Assembly (NCBI GenBank): GCA_018609125.1
Contig: JABAYF010000010.1
Coordinates: 34,967-98,966 of the forward strand
Source of the DNA: Candidatus Nanopelagicales bacterium
GTDB lineage: Bacteria; Actinomycetota; Actinomycetes; S36-B12
Direction of reading: 5' to 3'
Length of the DNA: 64,000 bases
The notes under the pieces are model-generated. The model did no database searches, was not told the origin of the DNA, and worked only from the letters and a program-made list of their open reading frames with translations. The position numbers and the translations under genes are program-made. This document shows, in pieces, positions 20,812-29,794 of this stretch (within the stretch, counting starts at the first letter, position 1; every line of letters begins with the position of its first letter).

Positions 20812-21333
20812 ATGACCCTCGACCTGATCGCAACTAATGTCTTCTCAGTTCCGGTGCTTGCCTTTGCCCTCGGTCTATCGGCCGCGGCGATCAAAGCAGA
20901 CTTGCGGCTACCCGACGCTGCCTACCAAGCGATTTCGATCTACCTACTTTTGGCGATCGGGCTCAAGGGTGGTGTGGCTCTGCGCGAAGCCGATCTAGCC
21001 GAGGTTGCAGCGCCGGTGGCGGTGGCGATCATTCTCGGTGTCACCATCCCGATTCTGGCCTTTTTGGGCTTGCGGTTCCTCACCAAACTGGGCCCTGTCG
21101 ATCGCGGCGCACTGGCGGCCCACTACGGCTCCACATCTTTGGTCACCTTCACTGCCGCCCTGGTGTTTCTAGAATCGCTGAACGTGTCCTATGAGGGATA
21201 CGTGGCCACGCTGTTGGCTATTTTGGAGATCCCAGGCATCCTGGTGGGCTTGCTGCTCGCCGGATCGATGAGCAAGAATCCCGCCGGGGCCGATGCGCCG
21301 TCTCGGCGCCGCTGGGCCGAATCGCTGCGCTAG
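20812..21333 (+). CDS. sbtA: SbtA-like Na+-dependent bicarbonate transporter, N-terminal half (ends at in-frame TAG)
   Basis: FALGLSAAAIKADLRLPDAAYQAISIYLLLAIGLKGGVAL; AHYGSTSLVTFTAAL. Confidence 0.8.
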   Translation: MTLDLIATNVFSVPVLAFALGLSAAAIKADLRLPDAAYQAISIYLLLAIGLKGGVALREADLAEVAAPVAVAIILGVTIPILAFLGLRFLTKLGPVDRGALAAHYGSTSLVTFTAALVFLESLNVSYEGYVATLLAILEIPGILVGLLLAGSMSKNPAGADAPSRRRWAESLR

Positions 21334-21807
21334 GTGCTCACTGGCCGATCGGTGCTCCTGCTGGCCGGGGGTTTGGTGATGGGAGTGTTGACCGGTCCGG
21401 AAGGGTTCGTGCGTGTTGAGCCTTTCTTCGGCGGTCTCTTTATCGGTGTTCTGGCCCTGTTCCTGCTCGAAATGGGCATGTTGGCCGGGCGGCGCCTCGG
21501 CGATTTACGTCAGGCAGGCTTTGGGCTGGTTGTTTTCGCCATCGTCTTTCCCATTGTCGCGGGCGTCTTAGGGATCGGTGGTGGGTCGCTCGCTGGAATG
21601 TCGACCGGCGGCGCGATGGTGCTCGGTGTTCTCTGCGCCAGTGCTTCCTACATTGCTGCACCGGCCGCGGTTCGCCTCGCGTTGCCAACTGCCAATCCTG
21701 GTATCACCCTCACCGCCAGCCTCGGTATGACTTTTCCATTCAATCTCGTCATCGGCATCCCGCTGTACTGGGGTATCGCGCAATGGCTGGCACCGATACT
21801 GGGCTAG
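21334..21807 (+). CDS. sbtA: SbtA-like bicarbonate transporter, C-terminal half (same frame as preceding ORF)
   Basis: GPEGFVRVEPFFGGLFIGVLALFLLEMGMLAGRRL; CASASYIAAPAAVRLALPTANPGITLTASLGMTFPFNLVIGIPLYW; directly follows TAG 21331-21333 with GTG. Confidence 0.75.
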   Translation: MLTGRSVLLLAGGLVMGVLTGPEGFVRVEPFFGGLFIGVLALFLLEMGMLAGRRLGDLRQAGFGLVVFAIVFPIVAGVLGIGGGSLAGMSTGGAMVLGVLCASASYIAAPAAVRLALPTANPGITLTASLGMTFPFNLVIGIPLYWGIAQWLAPILG

Positions 21808-21835
21808 CACCAACCCAACATGCTAAGGACCTGTA

Positions 21836-22141
21836 ATGAGTGAGCTAAGTGAGGTGACCTGCGTGGTCATCGTTGCCGAGGCGATCGTTGAACCTCGACT
21901 GCTCGATGATTTAGTCGCCTGCGGGGTGCGCGGGTGGACGCTGACCCCGGCACAGGGCCAGGGCCCACGCAACCGCGGAGTTAGCGAGATTGAGGGCGGC
22001 AGTATTCGGCTGGACGTCCTGGCATCCGACGCGGTTGTTGATCGCATCTGGCAGTTGCTCGATTCAGACTATTTTCACGACTACGCGGTGTCTGCGTGGT
22101 CGTATCCGGTTCGAGTGATGCGCACTGATCGCTACCGCTGA
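21836..22141 (+). CDS. SbtB-like P-II family regulatory protein
   Basis: PII-like small protein directly downstream of SbtA; GVRGWTLTPAQGQGPRNRG T-loop-like segment. Confidence 0.7.
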   Translation: MSELSEVTCVVIVAEAIVEPRLLDDLVACGVRGWTLTPAQGQGPRNRGVSEIEGGSIRLDVLASDAVVDRIWQLLDSDYFHDYAVSAWSYPVRVMRTDRYR

Positions 22142-22335
22142 GACTTGGCTGCCCACACCCACCCGGCTAAGCCACCGACGATGAATATTCCGGGCACCAG
22201 GTTCCACGACAACCCCTGCAGTTCACGAATGCCACCGGTTTGTTGATCGAGCCAATTGCTGGTCACTGCGTAGAGCACAGCGCCCAGGGCCAGGCCCACG
22301 ATCGCGCCGAGGCCGATCCGCCACAGGTATGCCAT
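22132..22335 (-). CDS. Small membrane protein, unknown function
   Basis: Two hydrophobic helices; 67 aa. Confidence 0.5.
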   Translation of the reverse strand: MAYLWRIGLGAIVGLALGAVLYAVTSNWLDQQTGGIRELQGLSWNLVPGIFIVGGLAGWVWAAKSQR

Positions 22336-22348
22336 GGTTTACCTTCGC

Positions 22349-23851
22349 CTACGTTTGCGTGGGGAACCCAAGGTTAAGACCACCGTGGCTTGGGTCTAGC
22401 CAGCGGCTGGTCACCACTTTGCCGCGAGTGAAGAAGTTAACCCCTTCAAGGCCATGGGCGTGTGAGTCACCGAACAGGGAGTTCTTCCAGCCACCAAAGG
22501 AGTAGTAGGCCATCGGCACCGGGACGGGCACGTTGATGCCCACCATGCCCACCTCGACTTCATTTTGGAACCGCCGAGCCGCACCACCATCGTTGGTGAA
22601 AATTGCGGTGCCATTGCCGTAGGGATGATCATTGATCAGTGCCAGACCCTCGTCATAGGAGTTGACCCGGACGATGGACAGTACGGGTCCAAAGATCTCC
22701 TCCTGATAAATCGACATGTCGGTTGTGACATGGTCAAAGAGTGTGGGGCCTAGCCAGAAACCCTCATCGGCGCCGTCGACCTCGATGCCGCGACCATCAA
22801 CGACAAGGGTGGCGCCCTCCTTGGCACCTGCGGCTACGTAGGAGGCGACCTTGTCTCGATGCACACGTGTTACGAGCGGACCCATATCGCAACCGCGTCG
22901 ACCATCGCCCGTGCGAAGGCGAGACATCCGCTCGGCAATCCCAGCCACGAGTTGATCGGCCACCGGCTCTACGGCTACCACAACGGAAATGGCCATGCAC
23001 CGTTCACCTGCCGAACCGAAGCCGGCATTGACTGCCTGGTCTGCGGCAAGGTTGAGGTCTGCATCAGGCAGCACGAGCATGTGGTTCTTGGCGCCACCGA
23101 GTGCCTGCACGCGCTTGCCGTGTGCGGTTCCTGTTTCGTACACGTAGCGAGCAATCGGGGTAGACCCGACGAAGGAGATGCTCTTGACGTCAGGGTGCGT
23201 GAGCAGGCCATCCACCGCGACTTTGTCGCCGTGCAGCACGGTAAATACACCTTCGGGTAGCCCCGCCTTCGCCCAGAGTTGGGCGATGAAATTCGCCGCA
23301 CTGGGGTCTTTTTCGCTGGGCTTAATTACCACGGAGTTACCGGCTGCAATGGCGATGGGGAAGAACCACATCGGCACCATTGCGGGGAAATTGAACGGTG
23401 AAATGACGCCGACGACCCCGAGCGGTTGGCGGATGGAATACACATCGACTCCGGTGGAAACTCCCTCGGAGAAGCCACCTTTGAGTAGCTGGGGAATCCC
23501 GCAGGCAAACTCCACGACTTCAAGGCCACGCGTCACTTCCCCGAGTGAGTCGGCGAGTACCTTGCCGTGTTCGGCGGTGACGAGTGCGGCGAGTTCTTCA
23601 CGATGAGCGTTGAGTAACTCGCGAAAGGCGAACAGGACCTGGGTGCGTTTTGTGAGTGATGATTCGCGCCAGGACAGATAGGCCTTTTTGGCTCCGGCAA
23701 CGGCGGCATCGACAACCTCGGCGTCGGCGAAGGCCACATTGGCCGTGATCGCACCGGTGGCCGGGTCGTACACCTCACCAACCCGCGCGGGTGCACCGCT
23801 CCATTCTGTGCCGTTGATCCAGTGAGAAATAGTGGGTAGCAAAGAGGTCAT
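22349..23851 (-). CDS. mmsA: CoA-acylating methylmalonate-semialdehyde dehydrogenase
   Basis: GVISPFNFPAMVPMWFFPIAIAAGNSVVIKPSEKDPSAA; AGERCMAISVVVAV; PMAYYSFGGWKNSLFGD. Confidence 0.9.
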   Translation of the reverse strand: MTSLLPTISHWINGTEWSGAPARVGEVYDPATGAITANVAFADAEVVDAAVAGAKKAYLSWRESSLTKRTQVLFAFRELLNAHREELAALVTAEHGKVLADSLGEVTRGLEVVEFACGIPQLLKGGFSEGVSTGVDVYSIRQPLGVVGVISPFNFPAMVPMWFFPIAIAAGNSVVIKPSEKDPSAANFIAQLWAKAGLPEGVFTVLHGDKVAVDGLLTHPDVKSISFVGSTPIARYVYETGTAHGKRVQALGGAKNHMLVLPDADLNLAADQAVNAGFGSAGERCMAISVVVAVEPVADQLVAGIAERMSRLRTGDGRRGCDMGPLVTRVHRDKVASYVAAGAKEGATLVVDGRGIEVDGADEGFWLGPTLFDHVTTDMSIYQEEIFGPVLSIVRVNSYDEGLALINDHPYGNGTAIFTNDGGAARRFQNEVEVGMVGINVPVPVPMAYYSFGGWKNSLFGDSHAHGLEGVNFFTRGKVVTSRWLDPSHGGLNLGFPTQT

Positions 23852-23911
23852 GCCTGAATCGTATGTGCCCGGCCATGTCACATTTCAGCGGATCACCAAT
23901 TCGTGTCTGGA

Positions 23912-24334
23912 CTACTCTTCGGCCACACCTTCGCGGGTCAATTCAACCTCGTAACTGGTGTTCGTGTCACCTAGCTCGATGTAGCGCACTGCCATGCGAT
24001 CGGCATCGACCACGCCGGAGAAGAACCCGTCAGTTTCGGTGAGCACAAAGGTGTTACCACCGATGCCTAATTGGCCCACCAGGGCATCTTGCTGGTCACT
24101 TCCCGCAGATTCTTGGTACCCCCAGATGTTTCGCCCGTCCTGGGTTTCGATCACGATGCGCTCGGTCACGGTGGCCGTGGTGCCGTTGGCGAGAGGATAG
24201 GTGAACTCCCCGGTCCACGTACCAACCATGCTGACCGGTTCGGTCGACCCGGACGGGGCACAACCGGCCGCCGTTAGGAGCAGTGCTGCGGCGGCGGTCA
24301 GGACAGTGGCGCGCTTGACGCGGTGCATCATCAT
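23912..24334 (-). CDS. Putative lipoprotein
   Basis: Signal peptide with lipobox LLTAAGC; start at internal ATG. Confidence 0.6.
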   Translation of the reverse strand: MMMHRVKRATVLTAAAALLLTAAGCAPSGSTEPVSMVGTWTGEFTYPLANGTTATVTERIVIETQDGRNIWGYQESAGSDQQDALVGQLGIGGNTFVLTETDGFFSGVVDADRMAVRYIELGDTNTSYEVELTREGVAEE

Positions 24335-24356
24335 GTATGGCAGTCTGCCACTGTCG

Positions 24357-27254
24357 TTATGGAGCAGGTGCATCGTCTACGTAATAGGCCTTCATCTGGG
24401 GCATGACCGGACGCATCATGAACGGCGGGCGCCGCAGCCCCTGCGCGTTGGGTCCCGGGCGCGTCTTGGCCATCCACTCCCGGTACACCTCGCGCGACTT
24501 TGCCGTGTCCACCACCACATCGCCGTACTTATCTTCTTCATGGGCAGGTTCGATGCGTACGTGCTGATGCCAGCAGTGCATGCCTGACCAGGTGTCTGGG
24601 TGCACCGCGAAGGCAAGGTTTTGATGCACCCCTGGATCCTCCCAGTGGATGCGCATGGAGTCAGGATCGTCGCTGACGAACGGACGCACCCCTTCCCGAT
24701 AGCGCAGCCGCCAACGGCCGTCGTCAAGTTGGCCCACCTGTACCTTTCCGCTCACCCAGCGCGATCCTGCGTCGTCGGTGGTGCGCCAGCGACCCATGTG
24801 GTGGGACAGGGCGCTTACCCCGGGTCGGATACCTTCCGTTGCCCAAATGCGTGCCACGAAGTGACCGATCTCGGTGCTGACGCGGACCATGTCGCCGGTG
24901 GCGAGGCCGAGCCGTTGGGCGTCCTTGCTGTTCATCCACATCGGGTGCTTATTGCTGATCTCGTTGAGGTACTTCGCGTTGCCCGACCTGGTGTGGATGA
25001 GAGTCGGTAGCCGAAACGTGGGCACCAGTAGCATCTCGTTGCTCTGCTCGGTGATCACGCTGTGGTGAACGTGGGATTTGATGTAGGTCGGCGTCGCATA
25101 TTCCGGCCACCCGAAATCGGCCATGGACGGTGAATACAACTCCAGTTTTCGTGACGGGGTCAGCCAGCCGGCGACTTCGGCACCGTCGTCCATCACGATC
25201 CCGACCGCACCGGCTTCGCCCACGAGTGGTTTCTGGGTTTCTGGCGTGGTGGGTTTGCGCAGAACGCCGTCGGCATCGGCCACGGCGCCGTCTCGTTCAG
25301 CGTCGGTGAGCGGGCGTTCATCCTGGCGGTAGAGGCCGTTGACGATTTCTACCGCTCCGTACTTGCGCATGTATTCCAGCGGCGTAAGGCCTTCTCGTTC
25401 CGCCTTTTCTGGCAGCCCAGGTACGTTGTTATCGAAAACGTACCCGTAGTAGTCATCAATCGTAATTTTCTCGCCAGGACGTCCCGGTGCCTCAAAGTAC
25501 TGCCGGATTCCTAGTGATCCGTCCGGGTCGATGCGCCAGGACATTTCGAACCAAAATTCGTTTTCTTCCCAGACTTCACCGGGATTGGCATCGCGGGTAT
25601 CACTGATCTTCTCGCCCATTTTTTCCAGCGCCACGCGACGAACAGGCTGGCGGAATCCGAGCCACTTGCCCGCGTACTGCTCATAAGACTGGGTGTCGTG
25701 TCGTTCGGTGGAATGACCGAAGGGCAGGATGTAGTCCGCCCATAGCGCGGTTTCATTCCAGGTGGGTGTCATGGCCACGTGACAACCAACGAGATCTTCC
25801 CGCGAGAGTGCCTCGATCCAACTGAAACCGTCGGGATTGGTCCATACGGGGTTGTAGACGCGAGTGAAGTACACGTCGAGTTTGCCCCGGCCTTCAAGAA
25901 GAAAATGGGGTAGCAGGATGGACAATTCGTTGGTAGACAGCGGGAACTCTTTTGGCCACAGCAGTTCATTCCACGAGTCGTGTCCACCGGGCATGTTGGG
26001 GCCGTGAGGAATGAACTTATTCCAGCCGTTGGGGCTGGTGCCACCTTCTTGGCCGATGCTGCCGGTTAACACGGTGAGGAAGAACAGTGCGCGGGCAACC
26101 GCCCAGCCACCAAGGTTTCCCGCGCTGGCTGCACGCCAGGTGTGAGCGGCCAATTTGCCATTGCAGCCAGCCACAATGCGAGCAACTTTTTGCACTTGAG
26201 CCAACGGAACCTTGCACTCTTGCGCAGCAAACTCAAGTGTGTAGTGGGCGTAGTCGTTGGTGAGCGCTTCTTTGAACGTCGTGAAGTCAGCCGAATCGAC
26301 GTCGGGGTGCAGGCGTTCTAGATAGGTGCGCCAGTTGACCCAGCGTTGGATGTAGTTCCAGTCGACGGCGTTGGTGCGCATCAAGTACGCAGCGATCGCC
26401 AACAGCATGGCTGCTTCAGTGCCAGGCCATGGGGAGACCCATTCATCGGCGTGGGAGGCGGTATTGGAAAGGCGCGGATCTAGGACAATAAGTTTTGCTC
26501 CGCCGCGCACCTTGGCATCCATGATGCGCTGTGCGTGCGGATTGAAATAGTGGCCGGATTCAAGGTGTGCAGAGAGCAGAAGAATCACGTTTGCGTTGGC
26601 ATGGTCAGGGGAGGGGCGATCGTAGCCACCCCAGAGGGAATAGCCCAAACGTGCCCCGGCAGAGCAAATATTTGTGTGGGTGTTGTTGCCGTCAACCCCC
26701 CAGGCAAGCAGGACGCGCTCAATGAATCCGTCTTCGCCGTGGCGGCCCACGTGATACATGATTTCATTGCGTCGATCTTCAAGGATCGCTTTGCGAATGC
26801 GCCCGGCGATATCGTCCATGGCGTCATCCCAGGACACCTGCTCAAACTGGGCTGAACCGCGTGGACCGGTGCGCTTCATGGGGGTGAGGAGACGTTCGGG
26901 GTCTTGGGTCTGATTAATCGTGGCCGGGCCCTTGGCGCAGTTGCGCCCGCGCGAGCCAGGGTGGGCCGGGTTGCCCTCAATCTTGACAACCTCTTTTGTT
27001 TCGCGGTCAACATAGGCCAGCAGTCCGCAACCTGATTCGCAGTTGAAACAGGTGGTGGGTACGAGCATGTAGTGCCGTCCCACCTTGCGTGGATGGGCTT
27101 TCGCGTCGTACATCACCACGTCATCCCAGGTGTCCACCGGCGGGTAGTTCGAGACCGTCTCCCGCACGCGCAGACCGTGGTGTTCAGGTGCTTGCGGATC
27201 CACCGGTGAAGCAGCAGGGCCGGTAGCGACGGACTCGGTTGGTCGTGGACTCAT
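24357..27254 (-). CDS. Molybdopterin oxidoreductase, DMSO-reductase family, cytoplasmic (SoeA/Psr-like candidate)
   Basis: CFNCESGCGLL...GRNCAKGPATI N-terminal 4Fe-4S; KLIVLDPRLSNTASHADEWVSPWPGTEAAML; C-terminal molydopterin dinucleotide-binding-like domain; no Tat signal visible. Confidence 0.85.
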   Translation of the reverse strand: MSPRPTESVATGPAASPVDPQAPEHHGLRVRETVSNYPPVDTWDDVVMYDAKAHPRKVGRHYMLVPTTCFNCESGCGLLAYVDRETKEVVKIEGNPAHPGSRGRNCAKGPATINQTQDPERLLTPMKRTGPRGSAQFEQVSWDDAMDDIAGRIRKAILEDRRNEIMYHVGRHGEDGFIERVLLAWGVDGNNTHTNICSAGARLGYSLWGGYDRPSPDHANANVILLLSAHLESGHYFNPHAQRIMDAKVRGGAKLIVLDPRLSNTASHADEWVSPWPGTEAAMLLAIAAYLMRTNAVDWNYIQRWVNWRTYLERLHPDVDSADFTTFKEALTNDYAHYTLEFAAQECKVPLAQVQKVARIVAGCNGKLAAHTWRAASAGNLGGWAVARALFFLTVLTGSIGQEGGTSPNGWNKFIPHGPNMPGGHDSWNELLWPKEFPLSTNELSILLPHFLLEGRGKLDVYFTRVYNPVWTNPDGFSWIEALSREDLVGCHVAMTPTWNETALWADYILPFGHSTERHDTQSYEQYAGKWLGFRQPVRRVALEKMGEKISDTRDANPGEVWEENEFWFEMSWRIDPDGSLGIRQYFEAPGRPGEKITIDDYYGYVFDNNVPGLPEKAEREGLTPLEYMRKYGAVEIVNGLYRQDERPLTDAERDGAVADADGVLRKPTTPETQKPLVGEAGAVGIVMDDGAEVAGWLTPSRKLELYSPSMADFGWPEYATPTYIKSHVHHSVITEQSNEMLLVPTFRLPTLIHTRSGNAKYLNEISNKHPMWMNSKDAQRLGLATGDMVRVSTEIGHFVARIWATEGIRPGVSALSHHMGRWRTTDDAGSRWVSGKVQVGQLDDGRWRLRYREGVRPFVSDDPDSMRIHWEDPGVHQNLAFAVHPDTWSGMHCWHQHVRIEPAHEEDKYGDVVVDTAKSREVYREWMAKTRPGPNAQGLRRPPFMMRPVMPQMKAYYVDDAPAP

Positions 27255-27299
27255 CGGGACAACCTTTCTGGCGCGCAGCGGGAATGACGTGGCGTGCGA

Positions 27300-28838
27300 T
27301 CAGGACAGGGGTGGGTCTTGCCCGGCCATAACAAAGACACGCTCGTGGGCGAGGAGTGCCGGTTGCACCAGGAGACCCGCGATCAATCCGAGCCAGATGG
27401 GTGCTCCGAGTGCAACAGCGAGTCCAAGGCCACCGCCCACAGCTGACATCGCGATGGAACCCCACCAGAACTGCTGGCGGTAGCGGCCGTGGGTAATGGC
27501 ATGGGCGGCGATCTGGGCGTTTCGGGTGCTGTGGCTGCCACCAAAGTCGACCGCGGTGACCAGCAGGTGTGCGCCTACCCCGACCACCAGGGCCCACGCC
27601 AGCCAGCGTTGGCTTGCGGTGTCGGAAAGAATCATGGACAGGGCGAGCAGTACACCGGCTCCGACCATGACAGCCTGTGCCTGCAGATGCCAGAAAAGAG
27701 CGGGTGACTGCCACAGGTCGCGGCCCTCTGCCTGACCGAAAAGGAATGCGGTGTAGCCGGCCACCATGATCGCGGCGGGCACTGCGGGCCAGGCGAGAAC
27801 AGAGATGACCGAGGTCCAGTCGAGAATTCCGAGCGCATCGGCCACGCCGACGAGGAGCCATAGGCCGGCAATGCCAGCACCTAGGCCGAGGAAGATGCCC
27901 CCGAGGGCCAGCCACGATCGTCGGTTGATCTTGCGTGGATCAAGCAGGAACAGGAAGCGTTTGGGCTGCTTCAAGTCCCAGATGAGTAGTGCAGCGGTGA
28001 TGAGCAGGAATCCCACAGCGATCGCGGGGGCGGCAATGGTGACCAGACTGGTCCGGTCGGTAGTGAACAAGACCAGCAGTGCACCCAGGAGCAGGCCACC
28101 GGCGGAAATCGACTTGGTCCACAGGTAGGTCCAGACTTTCCAGCCCCAGGGTCGAGGGTGGGCGGTATTGAGAGTCGTGCGCGCCATGGACATCGGATCA
28201 CCGGGTAGCTCCGCAGCGGTTTCTAGGCGCAGCGGATCAGCATCGGCCCACAGGTAGGTCTGATCCACCGGTGCAGCGAGTGGATCCAGCGTTGTGTGGT
28301 CGGCACCGACGTAATACACATTCGGCTTTGTGCCCTGCTCCGGTGTGCGAACGCTGACCGGTTCGATGCTGAGAAACTTCGAGATACCACTGGTGGGATC
28401 GTCAATGTCCCCCATCCAGATGGACTCGGTAGGACATACCTGTACACAGGCGGGTTCTAAGCCCTGATCAATGCGGTGGGCACAGAAGTTACATTTGGCG
28501 GCCGTGTGGGTGTTTTCGTCGATATAAATCGCATCGTAAGGGCAAGCTTGCATGCACATTTTGCACCCGATGCACAGTTCATTGTCGAAGTCGACGATGC
28601 CGTCGGGGCGAATAAACAGTGCCTCGGTGGGGCAACTCTTCACGCAGGGCGCATCAGTGCAGTGATTGCATCGAAGGACGGCCATTTCTCTTGTGGTCGA
28701 GGGAAACTCGCCCTTTTCGACGTACTTCACCCAGGTACGAAATTGACCGACCGGAATGTCATGCTCAGTCTTGCAGGCCACCGTGCAGGCGTGGCAGCCG
28801 ATACAGGTCCGTTGGTCAATGGCGAATCCATAGCGCAC
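27300..28838 (-). CDS. Fused four-cluster ferredoxin (FeS) subunit + NrfD/DmsC-like membrane anchor
   Basis: Cys motifs CIGCHACTVAC, CNHCTDAPCVKSC, CIGCKMCMQAC, CNFC...CVQVC followed by 8 or more TM helices with WDLKQPKRFLFLLDPRKINRRSW. Confidence 0.85.
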   Translation of the reverse strand: MRYGFAIDQRTCIGCHACTVACKTEHDIPVGQFRTWVKYVEKGEFPSTTREMAVLRCNHCTDAPCVKSCPTEALFIRPDGIVDFDNELCIGCKMCMQACPYDAIYIDENTHTAAKCNFCAHRIDQGLEPACVQVCPTESIWMGDIDDPTSGISKFLSIEPVSVRTPEQGTKPNVYYVGADHTTLDPLAAPVDQTYLWADADPLRLETAAELPGDPMSMARTTLNTAHPRPWGWKVWTYLWTKSISAGGLLLGALLVLFTTDRTSLVTIAAPAIAVGFLLITAALLIWDLKQPKRFLFLLDPRKINRRSWLALGGIFLGLGAGIAGLWLLVGVADALGILDWTSVISVLAWPAVPAAIMVAGYTAFLFGQAEGRDLWQSPALFWHLQAQAVMVGAGVLLALSMILSDTASQRWLAWALVVGVGAHLLVTAVDFGGSHSTRNAQIAAHAITHGRYRQQFWWGSIAMSAVGGGLGLAVALGAPIWLGLIAGLLVQPALLAHERVFVMAGQDPPLS

Positions 28839-28844
28839 GGGAGG

Positions 28845-29075
28845 TCACTTCTTCCGAATGTAGAACTTCAACACGTTGCCGTCTTCAGCGGACTCAACGA
28901 TTTCATTGCCGGTCTGTGTCGCCCACGCCGGAATATCTGACCGAGAGCCGGCATCGGTAGCCTCCACCAGCATCACTTCGCCAACAGCCAGATCTTTCAT
29001 TCCCTTGGCCGTCATGAGTACCGGCATGGGACAACTCATCCCTTTGGTGTCAACGGTTTTCCTAACGTCGGTCAT
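28845..29075 (-). CDS. tusA: TusA family sulfurtransferase
   Basis: DTKGMSCPMPVLMTAKGMKDL (CPxP motif). Confidence 0.9.
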   Translation of the reverse strand: MTDVRKTVDTKGMSCPMPVLMTAKGMKDLAVGEVMLVEATDAGSRSDIPAWATQTGNEIVESAEDGNVLKFYIRKK

Positions 29076-29106
29076 GGTGCCTCCATCGGCTATGAGAAGT
29101 GGTTGG

Positions 29107-29676
29107 TTAGATAAAAAGATTTATCTGCGACTTAGACATAGATTGCAAGGCGGTGGCGGCGCCGACCGGTGTGCCGAGGCCACCGATCATCTGTTCGGGC
29201 TTAATGCCTAGTAGGTCCATCGTCATTTGGCAGGGCCACAGGTTCACGCCCATGTCCTGGCAGATTTCCAGTAAATCCTCCGGGGGCAACAGGTTGTTCT
29301 TCTTGGCCACCTTGCGCATCATCCAACGCCCCGCCCCACCCATGTTCATGCGGGACAGTTTCGCCTTTTTCATACCCGGCGGGTTCATGCCGGCCAGTGC
29401 TTTGGTCATGGCGTCGTACCCGGTGATTCGCACGTCGTCTCGGACGAGTGGAAACAGGCCCCAGAACGTGAAGAAGACCGTAACGTTCATTCCGGTGGCC
29501 GCACCGGTGGAGCTGAGAATCAAGGTCGGCCACAGTTTGTCGAGGTCACCGCTCCAGGCGATGATCGTCATCGACTGCGGATCGGTCACGTCAGATCCAG
29601 TCGTATTCGTGGAGATGTCTGCGGGGTCGTTGTCAGGCATGGTCAACCTTTCCTTCGTGCGGGGCGAGACCGACAT
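29107..29676 (-). CDS. DsrE/DsrE2-like sulfur relay protein
   Basis: AATGMNVTVFFTFWGL; MGVNLWPCQMTMDLLGI conserved Cys region. Confidence 0.85.
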   Translation of the reverse strand: MSVSPRTKERLTMPDNDPADISTNTTGSDVTDPQSMTIIAWSGDLDKLWPTLILSSTGAATGMNVTVFFTFWGLFPLVRDDVRITGYDAMTKALAGMNPPGMKKAKLSRMNMGGAGRWMMRKVAKKNNLLPPEDLLEICQDMGVNLWPCQMTMDLLGIKPEQMIGGLGTPVGAATALQSMSKSQINLFI

Positions 29677-29710
29677 GATGTGTTGCCATCAATCTAGGAC
29701 CGACCAATTT

Positions 29711-29725
29711 CGCTAAAGGCTAGCG
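29711..29725. promoter_or_regulatory. Candidate operator: inverted repeat CGCTA-aaggc-TAGCG between divergent sulfur genes
   Basis: Perfect 5-bp arms, 5-nt spacer; extra TAGCG half-site at 29744-29748. Confidence 0.35.
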
Positions 29726-29794
29726 CCCCGGTAGTGAAAACATTAGCGTTTGCGCATATTCGCAGGAGATTGTGAATTAGCGAGCGGAGGCATC

